From: Gordonia humi
GTDB lineage: Bacteria; Actinomycetota; Actinomycetes; Mycobacteriales; Mycobacteriaceae
Direction: 5' to 3'
Assembly (NCBI RefSeq): GCF_014197435.1
Contig: NZ_JACIFP010000001.1
Coordinates: 4,774,001-4,838,000 of the forward strand
Length of the DNA: 64,000 nucleotides
Both the position numbers and the translations under genes were made by a program. Position 1 is the stretch's first letter, and each line of letters begins with the position of its first letter. Shown here one piece after another: positions 9,821-18,834 of this stretch. The notes under the pieces are model-generated. The model was not told the origin of the DNA. It searched no databases and saw only the letters and a program-made list of their open reading frames with translations.

Positions 9821-10104
9821 TGCACCCCTTCTCCCGGATGAGATGCAGCTCACTATGGTTCCTGAGACGACGACGGTGCAACCGTGGGGGTCAAGATGTG
9901 TCGATCCGGCCGCCCCGCACCCCCGTCGGCGATCTCCGCATACGGGGCCTCCACACCTCTGAACTGCGCCGACGAGGTAGACCCCGTGGTCTGTTCGGAC
10001 GGGTAGCCCGACCACGTAGTCCGACGGTTATCCGTGAGCTCGGCCACACGCCAGAGTGGACTGGTCAACGGATTCCCCAGACCCGACACAGATGGAGACC
10101 ACCG

Positions 10105-10500
10105 ATGTCGAACCCCAACGCCGACGCCCTCACTCAGGCCTTCGCCGCCGCCGACGCCGGAGATCCGGCTCCGCTTCTCGCGCTGTACGACGATTCGATG
10201 ACCTGGGCGGGGTTCTCGTTCGACGGGACTCAGCGCGTGTACACCAAGGACGAGTTCCTGGCCGGACTCGGCGTGCTCGCCCAGCTCGACGCGTCGAGCA
10301 ACGAGGTGGTCGCGACGTCGTCGTACGGCGACGAGATCGTCGTCGCCACCATCCGCGCCTACCGCAAGCTGGGCGAACACGAACTCGACATCGAGATGAT
10401 CATGGCCCACCGTTTCATCGACGGCCGCGTGGTGCGCGGTGCCGACATGGTGCCGTCGTCGTTCGAGGCGTTCTGGGCGGCCACCGGACTCGCCGGATGA
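10105..10500 (+). CDS. SnoaL-like / NTF2-fold protein
   Basis: Protein of 131 aa with the cone-shaped NTF2-fold pattern: N-terminal helices (ALTQAFAAADAGDPAPLLALYDDSMTW), then beta strands with FDGTQRVYTKDEFLAGL. SnoaL-like proteins include polyketide cyclases, limonene-1,2-epoxide hydrolase and ketosteroid isomerase, and many have no proven activity. The first helix pair and DDSMTW are typical of nuclear-transport-factor-2-like proteins that accompany flavin-dependent oxygenases. Its stop overlaps the flavin reductase start (ATGA), so both come from one message. The 284-bp gap upstream (9821-10104) is the shared control region with the divergent regulator; I found no clear palindrome in it. 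Confidence 0.65.
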   Translation: MSNPNADALTQAFAAADAGDPAPLLALYDDSMTWAGFSFDGTQRVYTKDEFLAGLGVLAQLDASSNEVVATSSYGDEIVVATIRAYRKLGEHELDIEMIMAHRFIDGRVVRGADMVPSSFEAFWAATGLAG

Positions 10501-10985
10501 TGCGGGTCGACGCGACGCTCGCCGTCGAGTTCCGCGAGGCGATGGCGAATCTGTGCGCGCCGGTCACCGTCGTCGGCGTCCTCGACGACGAGCGCGCGCA
10601 CGGCACGACGGTCAGCGCCGTCATGTCGTTGTCGATGACGCCGCCGCTGATCGCGGTGGCCCTCGCCGACACCTCGGACACGCTGGCGTTGATCCGCCGC
10701 ACCGGCGCCTTCAGCATCAACGTGCTGAGCGCCGCGCAGGCTTCGATCGCGATGTCGCTCGCGACGAAGGGAGTCGACAAGTTCGCCGACATCGGATGGC
10801 ACCGGTGCGCCGGAACGCCGCGGGTCGCCGACTGCGCGGCGTGGCTGCCCTGCACGGTGGCCGACGATCTGCCGGGCGGCGATCACCGGATCATCGTCGG
10901 CGCCGTCGCCGACGCATCGATCGATCCCGGAGCGTCCCCGCTGACCTACCACCGGAGGACGTTCGGCACCCACGTCGCCCACTGA
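10497..10985 (+). CDS. Flavin reductase (HpaC/HsaB-like)
   Basis: Protein of 162 aa, normal for the short-chain flavin reductase domain. It shows FREAMANLCAPVTVV, GTTVSAVMSLSMTPPLIAVAL (the flavin-binding TxS/SxxPP stretch) and a C-terminal LTYHRRTFGTH that corresponds to the family's closing 'PLvyyrg.yg' segment. It would reduce FMN or FAD with NAD(P)H and hand it to a monooxygenase, most plausibly the one at 5140-6327. ATGATG gives two adjacent possible starts at 10497 and 10500; the first overlaps the previous stop as ATGA. Confidence 0.85.
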   Translation: MMRVDATLAVEFREAMANLCAPVTVVGVLDDERAHGTTVSAVMSLSMTPPLIAVALADTSDTLALIRRTGAFSINVLSAAQASIAMSLATKGVDKFADIGWHRCAGTPRVADCAAWLPCTVADDLPGGDHRIIVGAVADASIDPGASPLTYHRRTFGTHVAH

Positions 10986-11015
10986 GCGACCCGCACCGCG
11001 ATACGCTCGTCACTC

Positions 11016-12248
11016 ATGTCGGGCGAACTGATCGCGATCACGGTGGTCGGCGTCGTGGTGGCCGCGACGGCGATCGTCGTCGCGCTGCGCACCCGCCGGG
11101 TGGTGTCCACACCGGCCGAACGCGCCGTGCACGACACCCTGCACACCGCCGCGCTCGCCGCGGCGCCGCTCCGCCGGGGGCTCACCGACGAGTCGGCGGC
11201 CGCCGCGATCGCGCCGTTGCGCACCTTGACCGGCGCCGAAGGCGTCGCCCTGTACGGACCGGACACGCAACTCCTCGCCTGCGACGGCGAGTTGGCGGCC
11301 GGACCGATGGTCGACGCGGCCGCCGAACTCGCCGCGGCGGCGCTCACCGAAGGGCATCCGAGCGTGCGGAGCGACCCGGCGGGCGCCGCGTCGCCGATCC
11401 GGCAGCTGCTCGCCGCGCCGCTGCTCACCGACGACATCGTCGCAGGCGTCCTGGTCGTCGCCATCCGCGACGAACCGCGTCCCGGCACCATCGGCACCAT
11501 CACCGAGGTGGCTCGGTACGTCGCGAGCCAACTCCAACTCGCCGAACTCGACGCGTCACGGGCACGTCTGGATCGCGCGGAAGTCCTGGCCCTGCGCGCC
11601 CAGATCAGCCCGCACTTCATCTACAACGCGTTGAACACGATCGCGTCGTTCGTGCGCACCGATCCCGATCGGGCACGCGAACTGATCCTCGACTTCGCCG
11701 ACTTCACCCGATACTCGTTCCGTGCGGCGGGCGAGTACACGCCGCTCGCCGACGAACTGCGCAACATCGATCGCTACCTGACTCTCGAACGCGCCCGGTT
11801 CGGCGACGGTCTCACCGTGAAGCTCCAGGTGGCGCCGGAGGTGCTGGGCGTCGTCCTGCCCTTCCTGGCGTTGCAGCCACTCGTCGAGAACGCCGTCCGC
11901 CACGGGATGGCCGGCCGACGGATCGGCACCATCAGCATCGTCGCGCGCGACGCCGGACCGGACTGTCTGCTCAGCGTCGACGACGACGGGATCGGCATGG
12001 ACCCGGAACTGCTGCGCTCCGGGGCGATCGACGCACTCGATCCGGCGGGGCCGGCCGAGTCGGACGGCGCCCATGTCGGATTGACGAATGTCGACCAACG
12101 TCTGCGCTCGGCATTCGGGAACGACTACGGTCTGGTAGTCGAGACCGCCGTCGGCGCGGGCACCAAGGTGAGCATGCGAATCCCGAAGTTCGCCGCCGGG
12201 GTGCGCGTCGACTCGCCCGCCGATGGAAGGGAGCCGCACCCGCGATGA
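11016..12248 (+). CDS. LytS-type sensor histidine kinase
   Basis: Protein of 410 aa. One membrane helix at residues 5-24, a GAF-like region (about 60-175), then the His_kinase domain with the phospho-acceptor in QISPHFIYNAL (His200), and a HATPase domain with N box LQPLVENAVRHG and G box DDDGIGM. This is the LytS/YehU/YpdA type, which pairs with LytTR response regulators. The next gene is such a regulator and overlaps it by ATGA. There is only one transmembrane helix, so sensing is probably through the cytoplasmic GAF domain. E. coli relatives (BtsS/BtsR, YpdA/YpdB) answer to pyruvate and switch on carboxylate transporters; a transporter follows here too. Confidence 0.9.
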   Translation: MSGELIAITVVGVVVAATAIVVALRTRRVVSTPAERAVHDTLHTAALAAAPLRRGLTDESAAAAIAPLRTLTGAEGVALYGPDTQLLACDGELAAGPMVDAAAELAAAALTEGHPSVRSDPAGAASPIRQLLAAPLLTDDIVAGVLVVAIRDEPRPGTIGTITEVARYVASQLQLAELDASRARLDRAEVLALRAQISPHFIYNALNTIASFVRTDPDRARELILDFADFTRYSFRAAGEYTPLADELRNIDRYLTLERARFGDGLTVKLQVAPEVLGVVLPFLALQPLVENAVRHGMAGRRIGTISIVARDAGPDCLLSVDDDGIGMDPELLRSGAIDALDPAGPAESDGAHVGLTNVDQRLRSAFGNDYGLVVETAVGAGTKVSMRIPKFAAGVRVDSPADGREPHPR

Positions 12249-13033
12249 CCGGACTCACCGTCCTCGCCGTCGACGACGAGGCGCCCGCCCTCGACGAACT
12301 CGCGTTCCTGCTGAACCGCAACGATGCCGTCGCGACGGTGTCCACCGCATCCGATGCGACCTCGGCGCTGCGCGAACTCGGCGACCATCGGGTGGACGCC
12401 GCCTTCCTCGACATCTCGATGCCCGGGCTGTCCGGTATGGAACTGGCCGGTGTGCTGGCCAGATACGCCGATCCGCCGCCCGTGGTGTTCGTGACCGCGC
12501 ACGAGGACCGCGCGGTCGAGGCGTTCGGCGTCGGTGCGATCGATTATCTGCTCAAGCCGCTCCGCGAGGAACAGCTGGCGCGCGCGATCGACCGGATCGT
12601 CGCGCATCGTTCGCCGCGCGGAGACGAGTCCGCCCCGGATGACGCTCCGTCGACGGACGCCGACGAGGTGATTCCGGTCGAATCCGGCGGAGTCACCTCG
12701 CTGATACGCCGGGACGCGATCTCCTGGGTGGAGGCCGTCGGCGACTACGCGCGCCTGCACGCCGACACCGGCTCGTATCTGGTGCGAGTGCCCCTGTCCA
12801 CGCTCGAGGCACGGTGGCGGCCCGCCGGTTTCGCGCGCGTGCACCGCAGTTACCTGGTGAGTCTGTCGATGGTGGCCGGTCTGCGGTCGGCGGGTGCGTC
12901 GACCATGGTCCGAGTGCAGGCCAACGGGGTCTCGCCGGCCGTGGAGCTTCCGGTGAGCCGCCGCCAGGTCCGCGAGCTGAAGGACCGGTTGGTACGCGAC
13001 CCGATGCGGACCATCCGCGGCACGGGCGGCTGA
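12245..13033 (+). CDS. LytTR-family response regulator
   Basis: Protein of 262 aa. The receiver domain (residues 4-120) has the acidic pair VDDE, the phosphorylated Asp56 in FLDISMPG, and the conserved Thr (VTAHEDRA) and Lys (YLLKPL). After an acidic linker (128-145) comes a LytTR DNA-binding domain (150-250) with ISWVEAVGDYARLH and FARVHRSYLVSL. It is translated with the kinase (ATGA) and sits directly upstream of a small membrane protein and a sodium:solute symporter, which are its likely targets. Confidence 0.92.
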   Translation: MTGLTVLAVDDEAPALDELAFLLNRNDAVATVSTASDATSALRELGDHRVDAAFLDISMPGLSGMELAGVLARYADPPPVVFVTAHEDRAVEAFGVGAIDYLLKPLREEQLARAIDRIVAHRSPRGDESAPDDAPSTDADEVIPVESGGVTSLIRRDAISWVEAVGDYARLHADTGSYLVRVPLSTLEARWRPAGFARVHRSYLVSLSMVAGLRSAGASTMVRVQANGVSPAVELPVSRRQVRELKDRLVRDPMRTIRGTGG

Positions 13034-13034
13034 C

Positions 13035-13454
13035 GTGCCCGACCGTCCGCAGCGCGAGCGGGTCGTCCTCTCGCAACGACGCGGCGCCCGCATGGTCCGC
13101 ACGCGCGTGCAGGTGGCCCAGCAGAGCGGCGTCGGCGAGCACCTCGTCCGCGGACTGGTCCGCGCACAGCTCGGTCTCGCGCTGCGACTCGGCCTGGTCG
13201 TGGCCGCGATCTTCGTCGCCGTGCCCGTTCTCGGCGCGACCGTCGACCCGTTCGCCGACGCCACCGTGTTCGGTGTCCGACTCAACTGGATCGTCCTCGG
13301 CGCGCTCCCCTACCCGATCCTCTACCTCGCCGGGCGGCTGTACATCCGCTGGGCCGAACAGGCCGAACGCGACTTCGAGCGATTGACCGACGACGATCTC
13401 GAGTCCGGTTCTCCCGAGCGGAGCCGAAGGGCTCGATCAGCGGGGCGACGATGA
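13035..13454 (+). CDS. Small two-helix membrane protein, partner of SSS symporter
   Basis: Protein of 139 aa from a GTG one base after the response-regulator stop. A basic N-terminal 45 residues precede two membrane helices (about 49-68 and 84-104), and a charged C-terminal tail follows. It overlaps the symporter start by ATGA. Its place matches that of DUF485/YjcH-type proteins that precede ActP symporters, and the second module at 15321 has just such a gene, but the sequence similarity is weak. Probable role: assembly or gating of the transporter. Confidence 0.7.
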   Translation: MPDRPQRERVVLSQRRGARMVRTRVQVAQQSGVGEHLVRGLVRAQLGLALRLGLVVAAIFVAVPVLGATVDPFADATVFGVRLNWIVLGALPYPILYLAGRLYIRWAEQAERDFERLTDDDLESGSPERSRRARSAGRR

Positions 13455-15157
13455 CCGCGCCGATCACGGTGCTGACGATCATCGCGGTTCTGGCGGCGGC
13501 GTTCGGCACCCTGGCCGCGGGTGCGTACGCGGGACGCGGGGCACGGTCGACGTCCGACTTCCTGGTGGCCTCCCGCAGCATCGGCCCCGGTTGGAACGCG
13601 GCCGCGATCGCGGGCGAGTACCTGTCGGCCGCGTCGTTCCTCGGTGTGGCCGGTCTGGTCGCCAAGTACGGCGCCGACGCGCTCTGGTATCCGATCGGGT
13701 TCACCGCCGGATACCTGGCGCTGTTGCTGTTCGTGTCGTCGCCCCTGCGTCGATCGGGCGCTTACACGGTGCCCGACTTCGCCGAGTTCCGTCTCGCCTC
13801 GACGCGGGCACGGAAGGTCGCGATGATCGTCGTCGTCGGCATCTGCGTGCTGTACCTGGTGCCGCAATTGCAGGGCGCCGGTCTGTCGTTGAACATCCTG
13901 CTCGGACTGCCGCCCTGGATCGGCGTCACCGCGATCGGACTGCTGGTGATCGGCAACGTCGTCGGCGGCGGCATGCGCTCGGTGACCTTCGCGCAGGCCG
14001 TGCAGTACTGGCTCAAGCTGACCGCGATCGCCGTCCCCGCACTCGCCCTGGCCGTGCTCTTCCTGCACGGCGACGACCGCCTCGGCGAACCGCTGCCGCC
14101 ACGAGTCGAGACGGCCACCACGATCAGCGTGGAGCGGACCGTGTCGGTGACCGTCGACGATCCGATCGGGGTGCGCATCGACGGCGCCCCGGCGGCGCGG
14201 GGCACCGTCGTCGTGGAGCAGGGCTCCACGGTGCGGCTCGCGGCGGGCTCGGCGACCCCGGTCGTGTCCGACGCGCCGCAGACCGGAGCGCAGTGGGCGG
14301 CCTCCGGCGGCGGACTCGGCGGCGACCATCCGCTGTACCAGGTCCTCTCCCTGATGGTCGCGACCTTCCTCGGCGCGGTCGGTCTGCCCCACGTCCTGGT
14401 GCGCTTCTACACCAACCCCGACGGGCGAGCGGCTCGCCGCACCGCGTTGAACGTGATCGCGGCGCTGTCGGTGTTCTACCTGTTCCCGACGGTGCTCGGC
14501 GCGCTCGCGCGCATCTGGACACCACAGGTGCTGACCACCGGTAACACCGACGCCGCGGTGCTGCTGCTGCCGACCGCGGCGATCGGCGGCGGGTGGGGAG
14601 CCGTCCTCGGCTCGCTGGTGGCCGCGGGCGCGATCGCAGCGTTCCTGGCCACGTCATCGGGCCTGCTGGTGTCGATCGCGGGCGTCATGTCGACCGATCT
14701 GCTGCCCGCGGGGGTGCGGAGCTTCCGGATCAGTGCGCTGATCGGCGGACTCGTGCCCGTCGGCCTCGCGCTCGGCGCCGGCACCCTGGACCTGTCGCGC
14801 TCGGTCGGCCTGGTGTTCGCGGTGTCGGCGGCGACGTTGTGCCCGCTGCTGCTGCTCGGCATCTGGTGGCGCGGGCTCACCGCCGTCGGCGCGACGGCGG
14901 GTCTCGTCGTCGGCGGCATCACCTCGGCGACGGCCGTCGTCCTGGTGGTGAGCGGCGTGGTCGACGATGCCGCTGCGGCCGGCTGGCCTGCGGCGATCGT
15001 CGACTATCCGGCCGCGGTGACGGTGCCTTTGACGTTCGCGACGATGATCGCGGTCAGTCTCGCGACGCGGGCGTCCGTACCGTCCGGGGTGGCCGGGATC
15101 TTCGCCGCCATGCACGTGCCCGAACGGCTCGGGCTGGGCGTGGAACGAACCCCGTGA
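13451..15157 (+). CDS. Sodium:solute symporter (SSS family, acetate permease-like)
   Basis: Protein of 568 aa with about 13 membrane helices. SSS signatures include FLVASRSIGPGWNAAAIAGEYLSAASFLG, the GGGMRSVTFAQAVQYW segment, and GLPHVLVRFYTNPDGRAARR. Compared with ActP it has a loop of roughly 70 residues with a beta-rich, extracytoplasmic look (about 205-280: TISVERTVSVTVDD, APAARGTVVVEQGS). It likely takes up a short carboxylate with Na+. It ends the LytS-LytTR-small protein-symporter operon, whose kinase probably senses the same or a related metabolite. Confidence 0.88.
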   Translation: MTAPITVLTIIAVLAAAFGTLAAGAYAGRGARSTSDFLVASRSIGPGWNAAAIAGEYLSAASFLGVAGLVAKYGADALWYPIGFTAGYLALLLFVSSPLRRSGAYTVPDFAEFRLASTRARKVAMIVVVGICVLYLVPQLQGAGLSLNILLGLPPWIGVTAIGLLVIGNVVGGGMRSVTFAQAVQYWLKLTAIAVPALALAVLFLHGDDRLGEPLPPRVETATTISVERTVSVTVDDPIGVRIDGAPAARGTVVVEQGSTVRLAAGSATPVVSDAPQTGAQWAASGGGLGGDHPLYQVLSLMVATFLGAVGLPHVLVRFYTNPDGRAARRTALNVIAALSVFYLFPTVLGALARIWTPQVLTTGNTDAAVLLLPTAAIGGGWGAVLGSLVAAGAIAAFLATSSGLLVSIAGVMSTDLLPAGVRSFRISALIGGLVPVGLALGAGTLDLSRSVGLVFAVSAATLCPLLLLGIWWRGLTAVGATAGLVVGGITSATAVVLVVSGVVDDAAAAGWPAAIVDYPAAVTVPLTFATMIAVSLATRASVPSGVAGIFAAMHVPERLGLGVERTP

Positions 15158-15231
15158 ATCCACCGTGCCGTTCACCGTTCGTCGGCGCCGTTCGACCGTT
15201 CACCGCATACCCGATCAGCCTCGTCGCCCGA

Positions 15232-15309
15232 GTCACATCCGAGCACGCCATGTGACCCGAGTCTCGTTCACACTTCTCCTCATGCGAATCACCGTCGACT
15301 CACATGTGA
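15232..15309 (+). promoter_or_regulatory. Cluster of TCACA/TGTGA half-sites before the acetate symporter operon
   Basis: Within the 163-bp gap there is GTCACAT (15232-15238), 11 bases, ATGTGAC (15250-15256), a TTCACA at 15267-15272, and a 10-bp perfect palindrome TCACATGTGA at 15300-15309 just before AAGGAG. The half-sites match those of CRP/GlxR but not its 6-bp spacing, so the regulator is uncertain. Acetate uptake genes in Corynebacterium are under GlxR and RamA/RamB control, which makes the site worth noting. Confidence 0.4.
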
Positions 15310-15320
15310 AGGAGTGAGCA

Positions 15321-15689
15321 GTGTCCGAACAGGCACCCCCGCCCACCGAGCGGTTGCAACCGACACCCGAGGAGTTCCTCGCCGCGCAAGCGAGCCCCGA
15401 GTTCACACGACTGCGCCGCACACTCCTGCGGTTCATCGTCCCCATGTCCGCGTTCTTCCTGCTCTGGTACGCCGTCTACGTCGTGTTGGGTGCGTTCGCA
15501 CACGACTTCATGGGCACCCGGGTGTGGGCGAACATCAACGTCGGTCTGATCCTCGGTCTGCTCCAGATCGTCACGACGTTCGTGATCACCGGCCTGTACG
15601 TGCGGTTCGCCGGCCGTGATCTCGACCCGAAGGCCGACGAGGTCCGGCAGAACTTCGTCGACGGCGTGTACACGGAGGGAACCCGATGA
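15321..15689 (+). CDS. DUF485 membrane protein (YjcH-like)
   Basis: Protein of 122 aa from a GTG with AAGGAG upstream. After a 30-residue hydrophilic head (FLAAQASPEFTRLRRT, a typical DUF485 opening), two membrane helices follow at about 38-60 and 73-97, then a charged tail. DUF485 genes nearly always precede actP-type symporters and overlap them; here the overlap is ATGA. The role is thought to be support of the transporter. Confidence 0.88.
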   Translation: MSEQAPPPTERLQPTPEEFLAAQASPEFTRLRRTLLRFIVPMSAFFLLWYAVYVVLGAFAHDFMGTRVWANINVGLILGLLQIVTTFVITGLYVRFAGRDLDPKADEVRQNFVDGVYTEGTR

Positions 15690-17323
15690 GCCTCGTGAAC
15701 CTCGCGGCCGACACCGAATCGGTCGGCAACACCGCCGTCAACATCTCTATCTTCATCGCGTTCGTCGTGGTCACCATGGCCGTGGTGATTCGCGCCAGCC
15801 GGAAGAACTCGTCGGCCTCGGAGTTCTTCACCGCGGGCGGTGGCTTCTCCGGCCCCCAGAACGGCATCGCGATCGCGGGCGACTACCTGTCCGCAGCCAG
15901 CTTCCTCGGCATCGCCGGCGCCATCGCCATCTACGGCTACGACGGCTTCCTGTACTCGATCGGCTTCCTCGTCGCCTGGCTCGTCGCCCTGCTCGTGGTG
16001 GCCGAACTGCTGCGCAACACAGGCCGTTTCACGATGGCCGACGTGCTGAGCTTCCGACTGAAGGAGCGCCCGGTCCGCATGGCTGCGGCCCTGTCGACCC
16101 TCGTCGTATCACTGTTCTACCTGTTGGCGCAGATGGCGGGCGCCGGCGGTCTGGTCTCGCTGCTGCTCAACATCCACTCCAAATCCGGCCAGAACATCGT
16201 CATCGCCATCGTCGGCGTGCTGATGATCGCCTATGTCCTCATCGGCGGCATGAAGGGCACCACCTGGGTGCAGATCATCAAGGCGTGCCTGCTCATCGCG
16301 GGCGCCGTCGTGATGACGGCGATCGTGCTGGTCAAGTTCGGCTTCAACGTGTCGCACCTGCTCGGCGACGCGCAGAGCATGTTCACCGGCTCCTCCGACG
16401 AGACCCTGGCCGGTCGCGACGTCCTCGCGCCGGGCGCGAAGTACGGCGGGTCGACGACGTCGAAGATCAACTTCATCTCGCTCGGCATCGCCCTGGTGCT
16501 CGGCACCGCCGGTCTGCCGCACGTCCTGATGCGCTTCTACACGGTCCCGACAGCGAAGGAGGCTCGCCGCTCGGTGGTCTGGGCGATCACCCTGATCGGC
16601 TTGTTCTACCTGTTCACCCTGGTGCTGGGCTACGGCGCCGCGGCGCTGGTCGGACCGGAGAGGATCCTCGGCGCCGCCGGCGGCGAGAACTCCGCGGCCC
16701 CGCTGCTCGCGTTGGAACTGGGCGGCACGGTCCTGCTCGGCATAGTGTCGGCGGTCGCGTTCGCCACCATCCTCGCCGTCGTCGCCGGTCTGGCGATCAC
16801 CGCGTCGGCGTCGTTCGCCCACGACATCTACGCGTCGGTCATCAAACGCGGCAACGCGACCGGCAGACAGCAGGTGCGCGTCTCGCGGATCACCGTCGTG
16901 GTGCTCGGCCTGGTCAGCATCGTCCTCGGCATCCTCGCCAACGGCCAGAACATCGCGTTCCTCGTCGCTCTGGCGTTCGCCGTCGCGGCGTCGGCCAACC
17001 TCCCGACCATCGTGTACTCGCTGTACTGGCGTCGGTTCAACACCCGTGGCGCGCTGTGGAGCATGTACGGCGGCCTGATCTCGTGCATCGTCCTGATCGT
17101 GATCTCACCGGCCGTGTCGGGCGGGCCGAAGGCGATGATTCCGAGCATCGACATCGCATACTTCCCGCTGGAGAACCCGGGCATCATCTCGATCCCGCTC
17201 GCCTTCGTCCTCGGCATCGTCGGCACGCTGACCTCGCGCGACCGCGGCGACGCGGGCAAGAACGCCGAGATGGAGGTCCGTTCACTGACCGGAGTCGGCG
17301 CCGAAGGGGCCGTCGCTCACTGA
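15686..17323 (+). CDS. actP: Cation/acetate symporter
   Basis: Protein of 545 aa, full length for ActP. Features: SASEFFTAGGGFSGPQNGIAIAGDYLSAASFLGIAG, YLLAQMAGAGGLVSLLL, GGMKGTTWVQIIKA, GLPHVLMRFYTVPTAKEARRS and ASFAHDIYASVI, which are all close to ActP/MctC. It carries acetate and related monocarboxylates inward with a cation. Coupled to the DUF485 gene. Some acetate symporter orthologues also carry propionate or pyruvate. A bidirectional hairpin terminator follows directly. Confidence 0.92.
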   Translation: MSLVNLAADTESVGNTAVNISIFIAFVVVTMAVVIRASRKNSSASEFFTAGGGFSGPQNGIAIAGDYLSAASFLGIAGAIAIYGYDGFLYSIGFLVAWLVALLVVAELLRNTGRFTMADVLSFRLKERPVRMAAALSTLVVSLFYLLAQMAGAGGLVSLLLNIHSKSGQNIVIAIVGVLMIAYVLIGGMKGTTWVQIIKACLLIAGAVVMTAIVLVKFGFNVSHLLGDAQSMFTGSSDETLAGRDVLAPGAKYGGSTTSKINFISLGIALVLGTAGLPHVLMRFYTVPTAKEARRSVVWAITLIGLFYLFTLVLGYGAAALVGPERILGAAGGENSAAPLLALELGGTVLLGIVSAVAFATILAVVAGLAITASASFAHDIYASVIKRGNATGRQQVRVSRITVVVLGLVSIVLGILANGQNIAFLVALAFAVAASANLPTIVYSLYWRRFNTRGALWSMYGGLISCIVLIVISPAVSGGPKAMIPSIDIAYFPLENPGIISIPLAFVLGIVGTLTSRDRGDAGKNAEMEVRSLTGVGAEGAVAH

Positions 17324-17339
17324 TCGACGACCCGCCGCA

Positions 17340-17381
17340 GACGCAGGGGATCCTCCCGCCGGACGGGAGGATCCCTGCGTC
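17340..17381. terminator. Bidirectional terminator hairpin
   Basis: Arms 17340-17358 and 17364-17381 pair over 18 bp with a single bulged G and a 5-nt loop. It lies between the convergent actP and MFS genes and touches the MFS stop, so it can serve both. Confidence 0.75.
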
Positions 17382-17382
17382 G

Positions 17383-18834
17383 TCATCTGCGGACCGGTAC
17401 CGCGACCGCGACCAACGCCGCCGACCCCGCGACGACTCCGGCGGTGATGAACGCCCATCGATACCCCGCCTCCGTCGCCGGACCGGGCGGCGCCGCGCTC
17501 GCGGCCAGGATCGACGAGGCCATGACTGTCCCCATCGCACCACCGACGGTGCGAAGAACCGTGTTGGCGCCGGTCGCGGCTCCCGTCTGGTCTGGAGGAC
17601 TCGCCGCGACGACGAGAGTTCCCAGCCCGCCGAACGCGAGACCGTACGAGACACCGAGAACAGCACCGCCGACCGCGACCTCGATCGGATCGGTGTGGGC
17701 GACACCGAGCAGCGTCAGACCGGCCGCGGCGAGGAGCGCACCGATCTGAAACACGCCCCGCGCGCCGATCCGATCGGCGAGGCGCGAAGCGATCGGCCCC
17801 GCGAGCACCATGCACACGGCCATCGGCGCGATCAGCAGCCCCGTCGCCGACGGCCCGAAACCGAATCCGTAGCCGGAGCCGTCCGATTGCGCGAACAGCG
17901 GAATCAGCGTGACCGCGGCGAACATTCCCGCACCGATGACGATCGAGGCAGCGTTCAGACCCGCGAGGGACCGACCGAACAGTATCCGCAGATCGATCAA
18001 CGGCGAGTCGGCCCTCCGTTCGACGATCACGAACGCGGCACCGCAGACCGCGGCTGCGGCGAACGATCCCAGGCCGGCACTCGACGACCATCCCCAGGCC
18101 CCGCCCTGACTGACGGCGAGGAGCAGCGCGACCAGGGCGCCTCCGAACAGCACGGCTCCGGGAAGGTCGACACCGCCGACGCTCGTCGTCCTCCCACTCG
18201 ACGGCAGCATCGCCGCGCCGAGGAGTCCGACCACCGCCAACGCTCCGACCACCCAGAACAGTGCACTCACATCGAGCGCATCGGCCAACGGTCCGGCCAC
18301 GACCATGCCGAGGGCTCCTCCGACCCCGAACACTGCGCTCAACACCGGAACGATCCGCGACAAGCGGTCCGGCGGGAACATGTCGCGCGCATAACCGAAC
18401 GCGCACGGAAACACCCCGCCGGCGAGACCCTGCACCACCCGACCCGCAACGACTCCGCCGTACCAGTGCCGACCGATGCAGAGCGCCGCGATGCCGCTGC
18501 CGATCAGGAGCAGAACGAGTCCCGCGATGATGACGGCCCGGTGACCGAACATGTCCCCCAGACGGCCGCCGACGGGTGTCGCGACCGCGGACGCCAACAT
18601 GAATGCGGTGAGCAGCCAGGTCGCACCGACCTGGTCCGTTCCCGATTCGACGGCGAGGTCGCCGAGGACGGACACGACCACGGTCTGCGCGAGGGCGACG
18701 GACAGCGTCGCCAGGACGAGCACGGGACCGGTCAGCCGGACGGCGCGTTCGGTCGGTCGACCGTCGTCGTGGCGGAGATCGAGACGTCTGCCGAGCAGCG
18801 CGGCTCCCGCACCGAGCACGAGAACGATCCACAT
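17383..18834 (-). CDS. MFS transporter, drug:H+ antiporter type
   Basis: Protein of 483 aa with about 14 hydrophobic helices. MFS motif A appears as GGRLGDMFGHRAVI (near residue 88), motif C-like GALGMVVAGPLADALD is in helix 5, and a second-half GPIASRLADRIGARG repeats motif A. These marks fit the multidrug-efflux (DHA) group. The first helix lacks a long cytoplasmic lead, and the ATG overlaps the stop of a 21-aa leader ORF (TGATG), so translation is coupled. A TetR gene is divergent, with a palindrome between them, pointing to substrate-induced efflux. Confidence 0.85.
   Translation of the reverse strand: MWIVLVLGAGAALLGRRLDLRHDDGRPTERAVRLTGPVLVLATLSVALAQTVVVSVLGDLAVESGTDQVGATWLLTAFMLASAVATPVGGRLGDMFGHRAVIIAGLVLLLIGSGIAALCIGRHWYGGVVAGRVVQGLAGGVFPCAFGYARDMFPPDRLSRIVPVLSAVFGVGGALGMVVAGPLADALDVSALFWVVGALAVVGLLGAAMLPSSGRTTSVGGVDLPGAVLFGGALVALLLAVSQGGAWGWSSSAGLGSFAAAAVCGAAFVIVERRADSPLIDLRILFGRSLAGLNAASIVIGAGMFAAVTLIPLFAQSDGSGYGFGFGPSATGLLIAPMAVCMVLAGPIASRLADRIGARGVFQIGALLAAAGLTLLGVAHTDPIEVAVGGAVLGVSYGLAFGGLGTLVVAASPPDQTGAATGANTVLRTVGGAMGTVMASSILAASAAPPGPATEAGYRWAFITAGVVAGSAALVAVAVPVRR

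Noticed and set aside
9438..9881. 147-codon frame in the promoter-proximal part of the LAL regulator
   Set aside because: Same strand, other frame, Arg-rich, no conserved motif; shadow of the regulator gene.
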